From Microglena sp. YARC (Eukaryota > Chlorophyta > Chlorophyceae > Chlamydomonadales > Chlamydomonadaceae), in the NCBI GenBank assembly GCA_022414725.1, contig CM039463.1, positions 94,229,963-94,293,962 on the forward strand: DNA of 64,000 nt, in the 5' to 3' direction. A program made the position numbers and the translations under genes. Shown one piece after another: positions 28,640 to 38,285 of the stretch (positions are counted from its first letter, which is position 1; every line of letters starts with the position of its first letter). Below the pieces are notes generated by a model. That model saw only the letters and a list, made by a program, of their open reading frames with translations, was not told where the DNA came from and did not search any database.

Positions 28640-29337
28640 CAGTATGAGCAAGTAATAATGTCGTACATCTCACAGAAGCTCGCGCGACCAAGTCGTCGAA
28701 TGCAGCATTCAGATTTCCTTGGACAGATGTCCATCCACTTGTGATCAGCCTCGGTCATGCGCCATCGCCGCAAGGAGTTGGCCTTTGCCGGGATGCAGCC
28801 GCATGGCCATTCATCCTCTGTTCACGCCTATTCCAAACCCGCATTTAAACCATGTGTCAATGGCGACGTCAGACAACCAGTACTTCCACCCAGCTGCGTG
28901 GACATGGTCGCCCGGGTAGGCCCTTTTGAGGAACGTTCTAAGATCCCTGTCCTCTCCAGTAGCCCGGGATACGTCTTCAAACGTGTGGGCCGGCTGATAT
29001 ATATCGGCCTCGGGGATCGCGACTGGGCCTTGGTCTCGGGGCTCGGTCTCGGCCGCTCGTCGTCGTCCGACTCGGGGCCGCGGCTCGTCGTCGGACTCGG
29101 ACATGCCGGGGCCTCATCGTCGGACATGGCCTGGGCCTCGTCGTCCGACTCGTCGTCGGACATGGGCCTGGGCCTCGTCGTCGGACTCGGACATGGCCGG
29201 GACTGCGTCGTCGGACTCATTATCAGAAGATACCAAGGATACAAGCACGGCTCAAGTGTGTTCAGGAAACGCCAGTTGCGTGATTGTGCACGTAGTCGCG
29301 AACAATGCTTCATCGTCCCTTGATAGGCATGATGCAT
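28640..29337 (-). CDS. Acidic hypothetical protein, frame-broken
   Basis: The minus strand encodes an Asp/Ser/Pro/Glu tract (MSDDESDDEAQAMSDDE) from a TCGTCGTCGGACTCGG repeat at 29060-29215. Then, in a second frame, a compact domain follows (ADIYQPAHTFEDVSR; GWKYWLSDVAIDTWFK) ending at 28811. A third frame (DHKWMDICPRKSEC) continues to about 28642. The WLSD-AID pattern recalls the start of Ulp1/C48 cysteine proteases (WLND.VI), but no His or Cys of the triad can be placed, so I do not assign it. The acidic tract itself is convincing; the join is not. Confidence 0.35.
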
Positions 29338-29736
29338 GGTTCTGACCCGTTAACGAAAGTAAAAGACAATGAATTGATTACCGGTTGAGAAATGAATAAA
29401 TAGCGGCCAAAGTGGAAAGTATAATATGTGTGTGTCCTTTACGGCTCGAGCGAAAACATTGCAATTTCTTTTCACAAGCACTACGATGAGCAAAACTTAC
29501 AAGGAACGGGGCATTAATATCGCGCCCCGCCAGGCGAAACCGGCGGCTTGCGCATCCTACTCGTGCCATCCTCACACTCTGGTGCATGGCAGCAGCCCCT
29601 CTTTCACATGGATGCAGGGATTTGCATACTTTGTGTGTAAATTTCAGCCTTGGCTATTGTGTGTGCTCTGCCTCTCGCATCGTGAAGCCCCCATAGTGTT
29701 TGTGTGCTCTTTTTTGCATACAGATCAGAGCATGCG

Positions 29737-30021
29737 TCACGCTGAGTCTTCGTTCATGTTGTCATCGGGATGGGGACAGGATGCACCGCCATGGATGACC
29801 GTGCCCCTCAGGGAACTTTCAAACATTTCAAGGACGTTGAAAGTTGGCTTCTGTTGGAATGCTGCGGGGTTCAACCTTTGAATGTGCCTTGATCGCATCT
29901 GGTCATCGTTATGCACTTTCCCACATAGATAAAGAGCAACAATGGTGCAGACCGTTGTTCTTCCAACCCGATCAATGCACAAGCACGGATTGTTTTGACT
30001 AAACACTCCAGGCAACCTCAA
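29737..30021 (-). pseudogene. Tyrosine/dual-specificity phosphatase-like fragment
   Basis: The minus frame reads CIDRVGRTTVCTIVALYL, which fits the phosphatase P-loop HC-x2-G-x-G-R-[ST] with Arg in place of the first Gly. In the next frame the same DNA reads SVLVH directly before the Cys, so a small frameshift inside the P-loop splits a motif of the form VLVHC..D-x-VGRTT. A helix with MRSRHIQRLNPAAFQQ follows, a region that in this superfamily carries conserved Arg and Gln. The tail is polar and Asp/Asn-rich. The N-terminal half of a phosphatase domain is not visible upstream. It would hydrolyse phosphotyrosine, or RNA 5'-triphosphate in the capping-enzyme branch. Confidence 0.45.
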
Positions 30022-30183
30022 CCAATATATGTTAGATTGGGATGTGAGTTTCGTGACCTCTTTTGCCTGCAGTTGTCTTCAACAGCAACCTTAATGTATG
30101 TGTGTTGGGGTTCCTTGGTTTTATGTTACGTGTGTGGTTTGTGCAGTCACAACAAGCAATTGTGCTCCAATAACTGATAAGTC

Positions 30184-30637
30184 TACAGTCGCGGCGAACA
30201 GTAAAATGAACATCAAAAAAAACGGTTATGGAAGGCGGTGGACAATCCATATATTGCTATGAGTGGATGGTCCTATAAAATGACCCGTCAGCAAAGAAAC
30301 CTCCTTAACATGACGCATTGCACATTCAACAAAGACCCGTGTTCTTTGTGGGCCACGGTATCTGGGGAAGAGGCGATCGCTTAAGTGCGGCTGGTCCTTC
30401 AATGGACACTCTCGGAAAGCACTGACAAAAAGAACGCATACGCGAGGTCGTGCAGGATGGAGAGCCGTGATCTAAAAAAGATACCACGATTATTCTCGTT
30501 AACATTCCGCAATTTGTTGGTATTCAAAATCGTATTTGGTGTTCCCACTGCCCCCGTGGGTTGCTACACCATTTAGGTTACACGGTAAGGGTGTTGCCGT
30601 ACACGAGCGCGGTTTCCATTTAGTATCCGGTCGGGAC
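30184..30637. mobile_element. TIR element, degenerate copy 3
   Basis: Starts TACAGTCGCGGCGAACAG and ends near ATTTAGTATCCGGTCGGGAC. The whole interior aligns to the 430-bp element but carries about 20 scattered one-base insertions (for example CTCGGAAAGCACTGAC). Both internal frames are broken. The following 60 bases are homopolymer-rich. Confidence 0.75.
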
Positions 30638-31084
30638 TTTTGTTAAAAAGGGCCCCCCCTGTACAAAAAAAAACCCCTTGTTTCCCCGGTATGGTTCAAT
30701 GTTTTTATGATTGGGGGGGGCGTATTGAGGATCTATACATATGTGACACATGTAGACGCTTACATGAAAGGCCACGTTGCTGGGATTCGACATACCACAA
30801 CTTCTAGGTTTGGAGGTCAGAAATTGCAATTTTTGCCACTTTATTGTTGTGTTCGTTTAGGTTGTTATTGTTGTTGTTGTTTAGGCGTTGTTGTTGTTGT
30901 TGTTGTTGTTGGTGACATGGTTTCCTATATGCTAACCCTCAGTGCGTCAGGGGCACAACAGTTCGCAAATTTCTGATGTTTCGGTAAACACAAGAAGGTT
31001 TTTTAACACACCCAAAGTCAGCGACCAGCTTAACGCCAATTTCTAAAGGCGGCGATGTCGTACATTTATTTCCATCTGATATAT

Positions 31085-31112
31085 GTTTCATTTTACTGTT
31101 CCGCCGACTGTA
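31085..31112. mobile_element. Stray TIR, different interior
   Basis: GTTTCATTTTACTGTTCCGC then CGACTGTA is a terminus of the 430-bp element family, but the preceding 120 bp (TTTCGGTAAACACAAGAAGG, AAGTCAGCGACCAG) is unrelated to it. That preceding segment recurs before the stray TIR at 36543-36565, so a second element family shares these ends. Confidence 0.65.
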
Positions 31113-31392
31113 GGCGTACAAAATTGAAAACCCATTTCCATCTGAGCAAGAAGACAACCACCCAACTCTATCAAAACGTTAAATAACTATAATTTCAACA
31201 GTCGGTGCAGAAAATATGGATGCAACTTGCCTAATGCTGCATACAAGTACATGATCTGAGAGAGTTCGCCAATGTAAAAAGTGCTTAACGATACTCTGCT
31301 TCCAGCTGTGATGTTCAACATTCGGAGACGCTTTCTTCCCAGCGCTTCTCTAAGATCGTGGACCAGCAGACCGATGGGGGAGACATGTCTGA

Positions 31393-31668
31393 ATGCATAT
31401 GCACTACCCATTGTATATCGACAAACGGAACAGACCACAAGTTGTTGCGCTGGAAGCCTTGATATATGCCGAAGACGTTCCAACCATCTACCGCATGAAC
31501 TGGAGAGGCTGTTCATTCACCCGACCTGGATTCGAGCACATTTACATCGACTGCTTACGGCCGATACACTGGATACAGTACACAGATACAGAAATCCATG
31601 AGTTCTTCTTCCACGGGTTGGATTTGCATGTCTTGGCTTGCGCGTCAGTAAGGGCAGTTCGCAAGTGA
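31393..31668 (+). CDS. Candidate hypothetical protein, 91 aa
   Basis: From ATG 31393 the frame reads YPLYIDKRNRPQVVALEAL, then AEDVPTIYRMNWRG and HWIQYTDTEIHEFF. It is mixed alpha/beta in character with balanced charge and no low complexity. The ATG region may be internal, because the upstream frame changes. No family recognised. Confidence 0.35.
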   Translation: MHMHYPLYIDKRNRPQVVALEALIYAEDVPTIYRMNWRGCSFTRPGFEHIYIDCLRPIHWIQYTDTEIHEFFFHGLDLHVLACASVRAVRK

Positions 31669-31716
31669 TCGCCAGAGCGATACCGCGAACACCTCCAGAG
31701 GAGAAGGAATCACATG

Positions 31717-32007
31717 TCAGTCACGCTGCTCGTGCCTTTCATCGTGCGAAACCACGTCGACTGAGACCCCAATTCTCTTTATTTTTTCCCCATGAATACG
31801 GCGAATATTGTCAGTAATTGCTGAAAAGTTTGAGGTGTGGACATAATTCACTTGTAATGTAAATGGACACTGCGTTAATGTAATGGTTTCTCCTGGATGA
31901 TGACCATGACCACATTGAATGCAAGATTTGTATAGCAAGAGGGGGGGGGGGGGGGGGGGGGGGTGCTCTGCCTTGTCATGACCACCATGTGCGACTACTT
32001 TAACCAT
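31717..32007 (-). CDS. Candidate hypothetical protein interrupted by a 23-base G run
   Basis: From ATG 32007 (MVKVVAHGGHDKAEH) the frame passes through a poly-Pro stretch encoded by a run of 23 consecutive G on the plus strand (31941-31963). It then reads CIQCGHGHHPGETITLTQC and a helical/beta C-terminus (RIHGEKIKRIGVSVDVV). The sequence after the run, with its CxxC and His, looks like real protein. The run's length will vary and sets the frame of the N-terminal part, so the start is uncertain. Confidence 0.35.
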   Translation of the reverse strand: MVKVVAHGGHDKAEHPPPPPPPLLLYKSCIQCGHGHHPGETITLTQCPFTLQVNYVHTSNFSAITDNIRRIHGEKIKRIGVSVDVVSHDERHEQRD

Positions 32008-32164
32008 GTGTGTTCCATCATGTAATGATTGATCCCCAAGAGATCGACAGGCGTTCCGCCGTTTAGTTATGTTCGGAAAGCAACGAGGCAACTACTGTTG
32101 CAACCTCCCAAGAATCTCTTTAACAAACAACGTACACATTGTGTTAAGACTTAAAAGTTACGTA

Positions 32165-32335
32165 AAGTTTGATGTAAAACGTGGGCCCCCCCGGTCGCCC
32201 CACCGCCTCCCGGTTCCTCGCGGACTCTTGTGGGGGCTCCCCTCTGTGCCCCCGCGTGCTCCGCTGTGGGAGGTGAAAGGGCTCCGCCGCTTGTTGAATA
32301 AAAATCTGCAACTGAATCCCTCTGCCCCGCTCATT
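32165..32335. repeat. Inverted copy of the GGAGCCC repeat
   Basis: On the minus strand this matches the G/C-rich repeat of 12318 and 17666 (GCGGAGCCC..., then GGGAGGCGGTGGGGCGACC). It is followed on that strand's upstream side by CAGAGGGATTCAGTTGCAG, the block after hairpin 2 of the two-hairpin family. Confidence 0.7.
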
Positions 32336-32650
32336 CATTAAGATCCAATATGGTTATAATTCAAGCAGAAGAAAAAAATAGAGTGGGGGCTCAACGAATG
32401 ACTGACCTGCCCAGCGTGTGCAGCGTGCGGAGATGGCTCTCTTGGCAAAATAGCATCGATCAAGACAGACAGGCTGCCGCCGACACAGACCCCAACTCTT
32501 TGGAGGTGAGTAGTGCCAAGAATATAGAGAGAGCTGGGTATCACTAAATGTACATACAGGTTGTCGGATTATCACCACTAAGGTGTTTGAAACTCGCATT
32601 GTGTCGGGTGGAATGCACGCTATTGGCAGGTGTGTGGTTTGTCTACAGGC

Positions 32651-33407
32651 ATGGCGGAATATGTCGACTACTATGAAGTGTTGGGGATTGAAGTGACAGC
32701 AAGCAACGACGATATCCGGAAAGCTTACAAGGAGCAGGCCATGCGATGGCATCCCGACAAAGCGTCAGCCAAGAACAAGGAAGCGGCGACTGGAGCGTTC
32801 AAGGTTGGTTTCTGGTTCATACGAAGAGCTCTCAGATGCTGGAAGGCGTGAGAAATATGACCAGCGACGTGCAACAACCAGTGATTGCAGACAGGGTCGG
32901 TCCGTGGCCCTGGATGAGGCATGGGAGATTTTCATCAAGTTTATCATATCAGCATGTGTGAAGCAATTTGAACTTGATGCTGGGTGGGGGGCGTCTGCGA
33001 CGCGTGTTCGTGAGGTTGATCAGTACCCTGGGCGTGCGACGTACTGACTTTGTCGTGTGGCGGAGGGGGGAGGTTCACTGTCAGCCTTGACAGCTGCTTT
33101 GGCTCAATCAGGAGTGTCTCATGCGTCGGTGTTTCTTTTACCGGAATTTGAATGAGCCGCGAAAAGGATAGCATCAGTTTTTTCCCCCGGCCATCATGGC
33201 TCTGGCTCAACAGATGTCATGGAGCAAGCACCGATGATTTGGTTGCTCCAATATTTCTGGATTAACGATCCCGGGTCAAAACAATACCAAGAGAGGGTGC
33301 GTGTGGCTATGCGGATTAAGACACTACACAAGATTTTTGATGCGATTCATGCCTGCCTGGCAGAACTGAACGATCTATTTCCCCCCTTTCCTAAGATCTG
33401 TTGTTAA
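32651..33407 (+). pseudogene. J-domain protein, copy 2, frameshifted
   Basis: ATG 32651 ([15 protein letters not shown]) opens a good J domain with helix II ([15 protein letters not shown]) and HPD at residues 34-36. At about 32804 one extra base shifts the frame, and [17 protein letters not shown]-domain helix IV, continues in the new frame. DEAWEIFIKFIISACVK then aligns with DAWVVFSRVVIESVK of the copy at 15869. A TGA at about 33045 ends the frame, but hydrophobic sequence like that of copy 1 (LSALTAALAQSGVSH) follows in phase, and a helical tail lies at 33219-33407. The start follows CTACAG two bases upstream, as in copy 1. A formerly full-length paralogue of about 250 codons. Confidence 0.7.
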
Positions 33408-33419
33408 TGGCGCGCAGAA

Positions 33420-34108
33420 TTAGCGATCCACCTGATCGGATGATGTGTGCACTCCTCCACCCGTCTTGCACATCCAGGCGAAACACTCACAGTTCCATCT
33501 GATAAGGTGGTACTGCGTGCAAGCTTTCTTTTTTGCATGGGGCAACTGGATAAGCAGACTGGCAATGTTGACTGCTCCACGCTCACGTTGCAGGGGGGTG
33601 GTGGGGGGGTCGCTCGTCTCCTTCCTCACCACTGCAAGGCACGCATCCAAACGGCGGTGTCCAGCTAAAGAACACGTCGTAGCGCACAAACTGAAGTTTG
33701 GCATCGCGCATTTTGCTATTCCCGGTGGGGGAGCTTTGAATGTTAGCGATGCTTGTGTGTATCGCTGTGTGGAGGCGAGATACAATGCCATGCGTGTGCA
33801 TAACCATTGCGCCACCCCCCGATCATTCACAACATACTGGTCGCCTGGCGTAAGGTCTCAAAAGCCAAGCTGTGTTGTTGCACCACGGTGTTTGTTGGGG
33901 CCACAACCATATGGCCAGCATCCTGGTTCCTCCAGCAATTTGCAATATACGAAGCCATCCTGCGGTGGCGTCGTGAGCAACGAGCAAATGCCCTTGCAGA
34001 GGAGTTTGCAGATCTCCATTGGCGCGGGTACAGGCAGCTCTGAATGTGTATGTCAAACTGCGCCCTATACGTTGAAGGAATCTGCTTCATGCGGTAACAT
34101 GCCGTCAA
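33420..34108 (-). pseudogene. LRAT-domain protein, copy C, frameshifted
   Basis: Fragments in different frames follow copy B along its length. They are the Arg-rich helix (ARCSRRHRRMASYIANC), a CTHGIV segment supplying the catalytic His, MRDAKLQF, and HLIRWNCECFAWMCKTGG with the nucleophile Cys at about 33490. At least two frame changes separate these parts (near 33830 and 33600-33620, the latter in a G-rich run). It lies just downstream of J copy 2 in convergent orientation, so a J gene and an LRAT gene are neighbours here, as they are at 12.7-16.4 kb. Confidence 0.7.
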
Positions 34109-34397
34109 CTTGTTGGATATCTACATCGTGATTAAGATGAGACGACGATGAAGATTCTCGTTTACATCTTGCAATTTGTTGATTCAAAATCGTAACACTC
34201 GTGCAACAACAGGATTCCTTGTACCGGCTTCAGTTCCGTGCGGATGGTAGTTCGCTCAACTCAATGATGTGTCGAATATTTTTTATGATAGTTAGTGTTT
34301 TGCTCTCCGTCTATGCATCGTTTGCATCCCACGGATTCAAGGAACTGCCAGGATTCCTTCATGCTCGCAGGCGAATCCAAAGTTTGCACAACTCGTG

Positions 34398-34830
34398 TTA
34401 CATGTGACACCACAGCAACATTTCAAGGTCCCCATTGCCTGCAGCAATCATGGTAGCATTCTCAGAACACTTAAAGTTTGTGTTGTCATACAACCATTTT
34501 ACAATATGTAGGTGACCAGTAAATGCCGCCCAATCGGCCGATGTCCTAGTGCCGCCTAAGCCATTGTCATGCAGCCACAACAGAAACGTTCATATGCCCA
34601 TTTGCGTGCTGCCAAGTCGAATGCATACGTCGTGCAAACCTCCTCAGTATTCAACAGCAGCCATTGCAATAGGGGCAAGATGTCCCTTGCTTGCTGCCCA
34701 GGTCAGCCCGTGTTGTCAATACTATTTTGTTTGTGTAGGAACTCAGTTTTGGCGCAAGCTTGTGGGAATGGCTACCTGCTTGCAGTGCACATGCGACAGA
34801 ATGGTCCATGCACTTCGCAATGACAGTTCT
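34398..34830 (-). pseudogene. Ankyrin-repeat protein relic
   Basis: The end of the frame reads ADWAAFTGHLHIVKWLYDN, then ENATMIAAGNGDLEMLLWC. These are two ankyrin repeats of the giant-virus/protist type with Trp-Leu after the second helix. Upstream, in shifted frames, TWAASKGHL, LLQWLLLNTEEVCTT and FDLAAR give two more repeats. One or two base indels break the frame between repeats. Ankyrin repeats mediate protein binding; nothing here indicates the partner. Confidence 0.55.
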
Positions 34831-34992
34831 GTGGTACGTCAACATACCGCAAGCTGGAGTAGATTGCCGCATTGTGTGAGTACTCCGCCAGCATTGCATG
34901 TCAAGGATAATACATACATGTCGACCGCAGATAGATGACTGTGCCAGCTCGTGCCACAAGAAGCATGTCTCATGCCACCATGAACACACCAA

Positions 34993-35640
34993 TTATATAA
35001 AAAGTGCCATTTTTTTTATTCTCTCCTCCTCGCCGCCGCAATGCTGGCCAACACTGCCACCTTTTCCAATGCAGAAGGATTCAGGCCGGTGTGGGACCCA
35101 ACCAGGTCGGCCATCCACACCTTCTCGCCGCACCTGACAAACTTCCGGCATTTCAGACGAGGAAGCTACCCCGAGGTTGCGACCCAGCTGGCATGCAGCA
35201 ACACGATTGCCACGCTCAACATCAGAGTGGCGGTACCCGTAGCAGTGCATGCCATAATGTGAAGCTGCCATTGGGCCAGGCTGCTAAGTTCCAATTCCGA
35301 CAAGTCGACAAACACACATCAGGTGCAAGCACAACCTGTCCATTTTCTGTTCCATGCCGCAATTATGAACAGTTCTTTGACGGTTGCAATTCTCCCTTGT
35401 ATATTTTCACTTTCGAGTGGTACTTTGCCTCAAGCGTGCTTGGTAGATGGAATGCGTCACACACGCGGGATCTCAACTACCTTCTCATTCTATTTACATC
35501 AGGCTCCCATCGGGTGTGAAGCCACGAATTATGATCCTAATCACTTCTGGTGTCCAACTAAAAATCCTAACTACGTTTTGATCTCAGAGATGTGAGAGGC
35601 GTTGGCCAGGTAAGTAGAATCCATGATTCACAGGATGTGC
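34993..35640 (-). other. Weak coding region, unrecognised
   Basis: Minus-strand fragments have protein-like composition but changing frames. LEAKYHSKVKIYKGELQPSK lies at about 35390-35450; CGEKVWMADLVGSHTGL and NPSALEKVAVLASIAAARRR lie at about 35040-35130. They may be a decayed gene. I recognise no family and cannot set limits. Confidence 0.25.
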
Positions 35641-35854
35641 CAGCCACATTTGTAACCCGATGTCTAAAGTTCATCGATAGCCTCTGATATTGTTCCCCCT
35701 AGTCCCCCTGACATGCCAACAAGGACTCTTCCACAGTTCGAATACTGCAAATTAAACATATATCGGAACTACTGTCGGTCTGTCTTCTGAACGCTGATTG
35801 TGTACGTTGGTGGCATTTGTATGATGATATGATTTCATCAGAACGGTTGGGCTT

Positions 35855-36964
35855 TACAGTTGTTCTCAAATAAAGTGGGACACACCTTATACTCCAAGTC
35901 CACAATTTTGCCAAAGTTCCACCTTAAATGGGTCTTACTCATCCCATTCTTAGTAAATTTCCTGGCTGTGGATATCTTGACAGAAGACGCGTCCACCGCG
36001 ATTCACATCCAGCCATCCATGTACACACTACGCAAACGGCGGAGCCCCTTTCACCTCCCCATAGCGGAGCGACCAAGGGCGACCGAAGGGGAGCCCCCAC
36101 GGGAAGTCCGCGAGGAACCGAGCGGGTGGGCAACCGGAGGGGAGCCCACAGTTCACATCAAGAGAGATTGAGACACACTACTGGGTGCACAAGCAAACAC
36201 ACGCACGTGAAGAAGAGTGATAGGCGAACGGAGGTAACATGTCGCATACTCGGTGCATTAGATAGATAGGATAGATAGGATAGATAGGATAGATAGGATA
36301 GATAGATAGATAGATAGATAGATAGAAAGGGAAGGGTAGATAGATATATCGGATAGATCGGATAACGCACGCACGCACTTTATGTTCACGACACAATGCC
36401 CGCATCATCCTCACACACACAAACGGCCGGCTTTCGCATCCTCATCGGTGTCCATCCTGGAGTAGAAACGACTGATGTTCGTAAACACAGAAGTTTTTAA
36501 CACACACCCAAGTCAGCGACCATTCTTAACGCCAATTTTCTAATTTAACTGTTCCGCCGACTGTAGGGGAATCGCGGGACCCACTCCGTGAATTTAGTTG
36601 CAGAAACCTGTCAAGTCATCATACACGTACACTCGCAAACGGCGGAAAACTGTCGCAATCCACACGTCCGTCCCCATCCATTCATGACACACGGATGCGG
36701 CGGCGGATTCTCAGCCACTCAATCGTCTCGTCTTGTCGTCCACACGTCCTCGAATGAAGTGTTTCATTTTGTTTGTCCACCTCGAAAACAACACCTGATA
36801 CTGATTTGGGGACACAGACGGTTGAACGGTTTACCAAAGAGGCGACTCGGAATATTTTCGAGAACCTCTTCAACTTGCTGCACCCCCCTACGTTGCCCAA
36901 AAGCAACGATCTGCAGTCTGGATGATTATAAGGTGTGTCCCACTTTATTTGAGAACAGCTGTAC
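35855..36964. mobile_element. Tc1-like TIR element of about 1.1 kb, non-autonomous
   Basis: The ends are TACAGTTGTTCTCAAATAAA (then GTGGGACACACC) and the exact inverted equivalent ending ACAGCTGTA, both starting at TA. Inside lie a G/C-rich repeat (36034-36160), a (GATA)n-type run (36258-36330), a (GCAC)n patch, a stray TIR of the other family (36543-36565), a block of the two-hairpin family (36566-36620) and a 130-bp segment shared with 20852-20990. No transposase is seen. It looks like a composite built from repeats found elsewhere in the window. Confidence 0.7.
36258..36330. repeat. (GATA)n-type microsatellite
   Basis: Four or five decamers (ATAGATAGG) are followed by a pure (GATA)n run of about seven units to 36330; a less regular GATA-rich tail continues to 36365. 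Confidence 0.95.
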
Positions 36965-38285
36965 GCATGGGATCTTGTAAACCGATACCGGACTTGTGGT
37001 AATACTGTAAGGCACCGCGTGTCAGCTTCCATGTATTGTTTTTCTGAATTACCGATTACAGATTCCTTTGTATTCGAGTAAAAAATATGTGCATTGAAAG
37101 TACAAACCCCTATATAAAATGATCCGATTGTCTGAAATCTATGAGAAATCACAGTCGACATCAAACATCTTATATAGCGATAATGCACCCATTAAAGGAG
37201 TGCGATCGCAACCAGGTGTTAAAGAAGCACCATCGATGTCATTTGAACCAAGATACAGACACAGGAATTTTCAAGTGCATCAAGTAATGTCATAGCATTT
37301 GCTGCAGGAGCATATACTACGCCTCATTGCATCATCTTCCAATGTACAAGCCAATACGCAAATCACAACATCTTCGAATATCGTGCCCTCAACGACAATA
37401 CATGTCTCATAATTAGGAACAAGTAACAAAAAGAAGTTCGCAAACTGTATGCAAAAAACAGATATCTATGGAACATCTGCTACATTTAACACACTCGGCA
37501 GAACGGCCATCTCAAGTATCGTCACTTCCACAAGTAGGCAATGTTGCAGCCAGTTCTGCAGCGGTCAAATCAGCATACGATAGTGCCGTTGTCTCAGCTT
37601 CCAATCAGTACGTACGGGCATCGGCTCGCTCGATAGTAATTTAACGAGTGATATCCTTCTTCTCAGGGGGCAACTTGCGCATCTTCAGAAACTGCCAATA
37701 TATACAAAGTACAGAGGTATTCAGTAGCGGTGGCGGTGGTGGCGGTGGTGGTATCATCACTTCCGACTCTAATATTGTCCCTAGTGTGAATGGGACACAG
37801 GATCTGGGTGCACCTGATAAACGATGGCGTAATCTTTATTTGTCTTGTAACCTCATTTCTTTCGGTAACGGAATGAACATCGACGGATACTCTTGGAATT
37901 ATTTGGCCAATTACGTCGTTCCCCAGCGTGTCCTGGAAAATACTGTTTCCACTTATCTCTTCACTGGTGCTGCACAAGATCATTCGGCATACGTGCGCAA
38001 TGGCGAATTGTACATGTACGGTCGCAATGATTATGGACAATTGGGATTGGGACACACATCCAATATCGCCGTACCCACCAAAGTACCCGGTATCACTAAT
38101 GCAGCATTGGTAGCGTGTGGTGAACGCTTCACTCTCTGTGTTCGCACAGACGGTACCGCTATCTCTACCGGTCTGAACAACAATGGACAATTGGGTATAG
38201 GTTCGACTGTGACGACCTCAAACTTTAGTATTGTAGCAGGCGTTTCCAATGCGATTGCTGTTGCTGCAGGATACACACATGCAAT

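Noticed and set aside
28811..29000. Ulp1/C48 protease (WLSDVAIDTW)
   Set aside because: Only the WLND-like segment fits; the catalytic His and Cys cannot be located.
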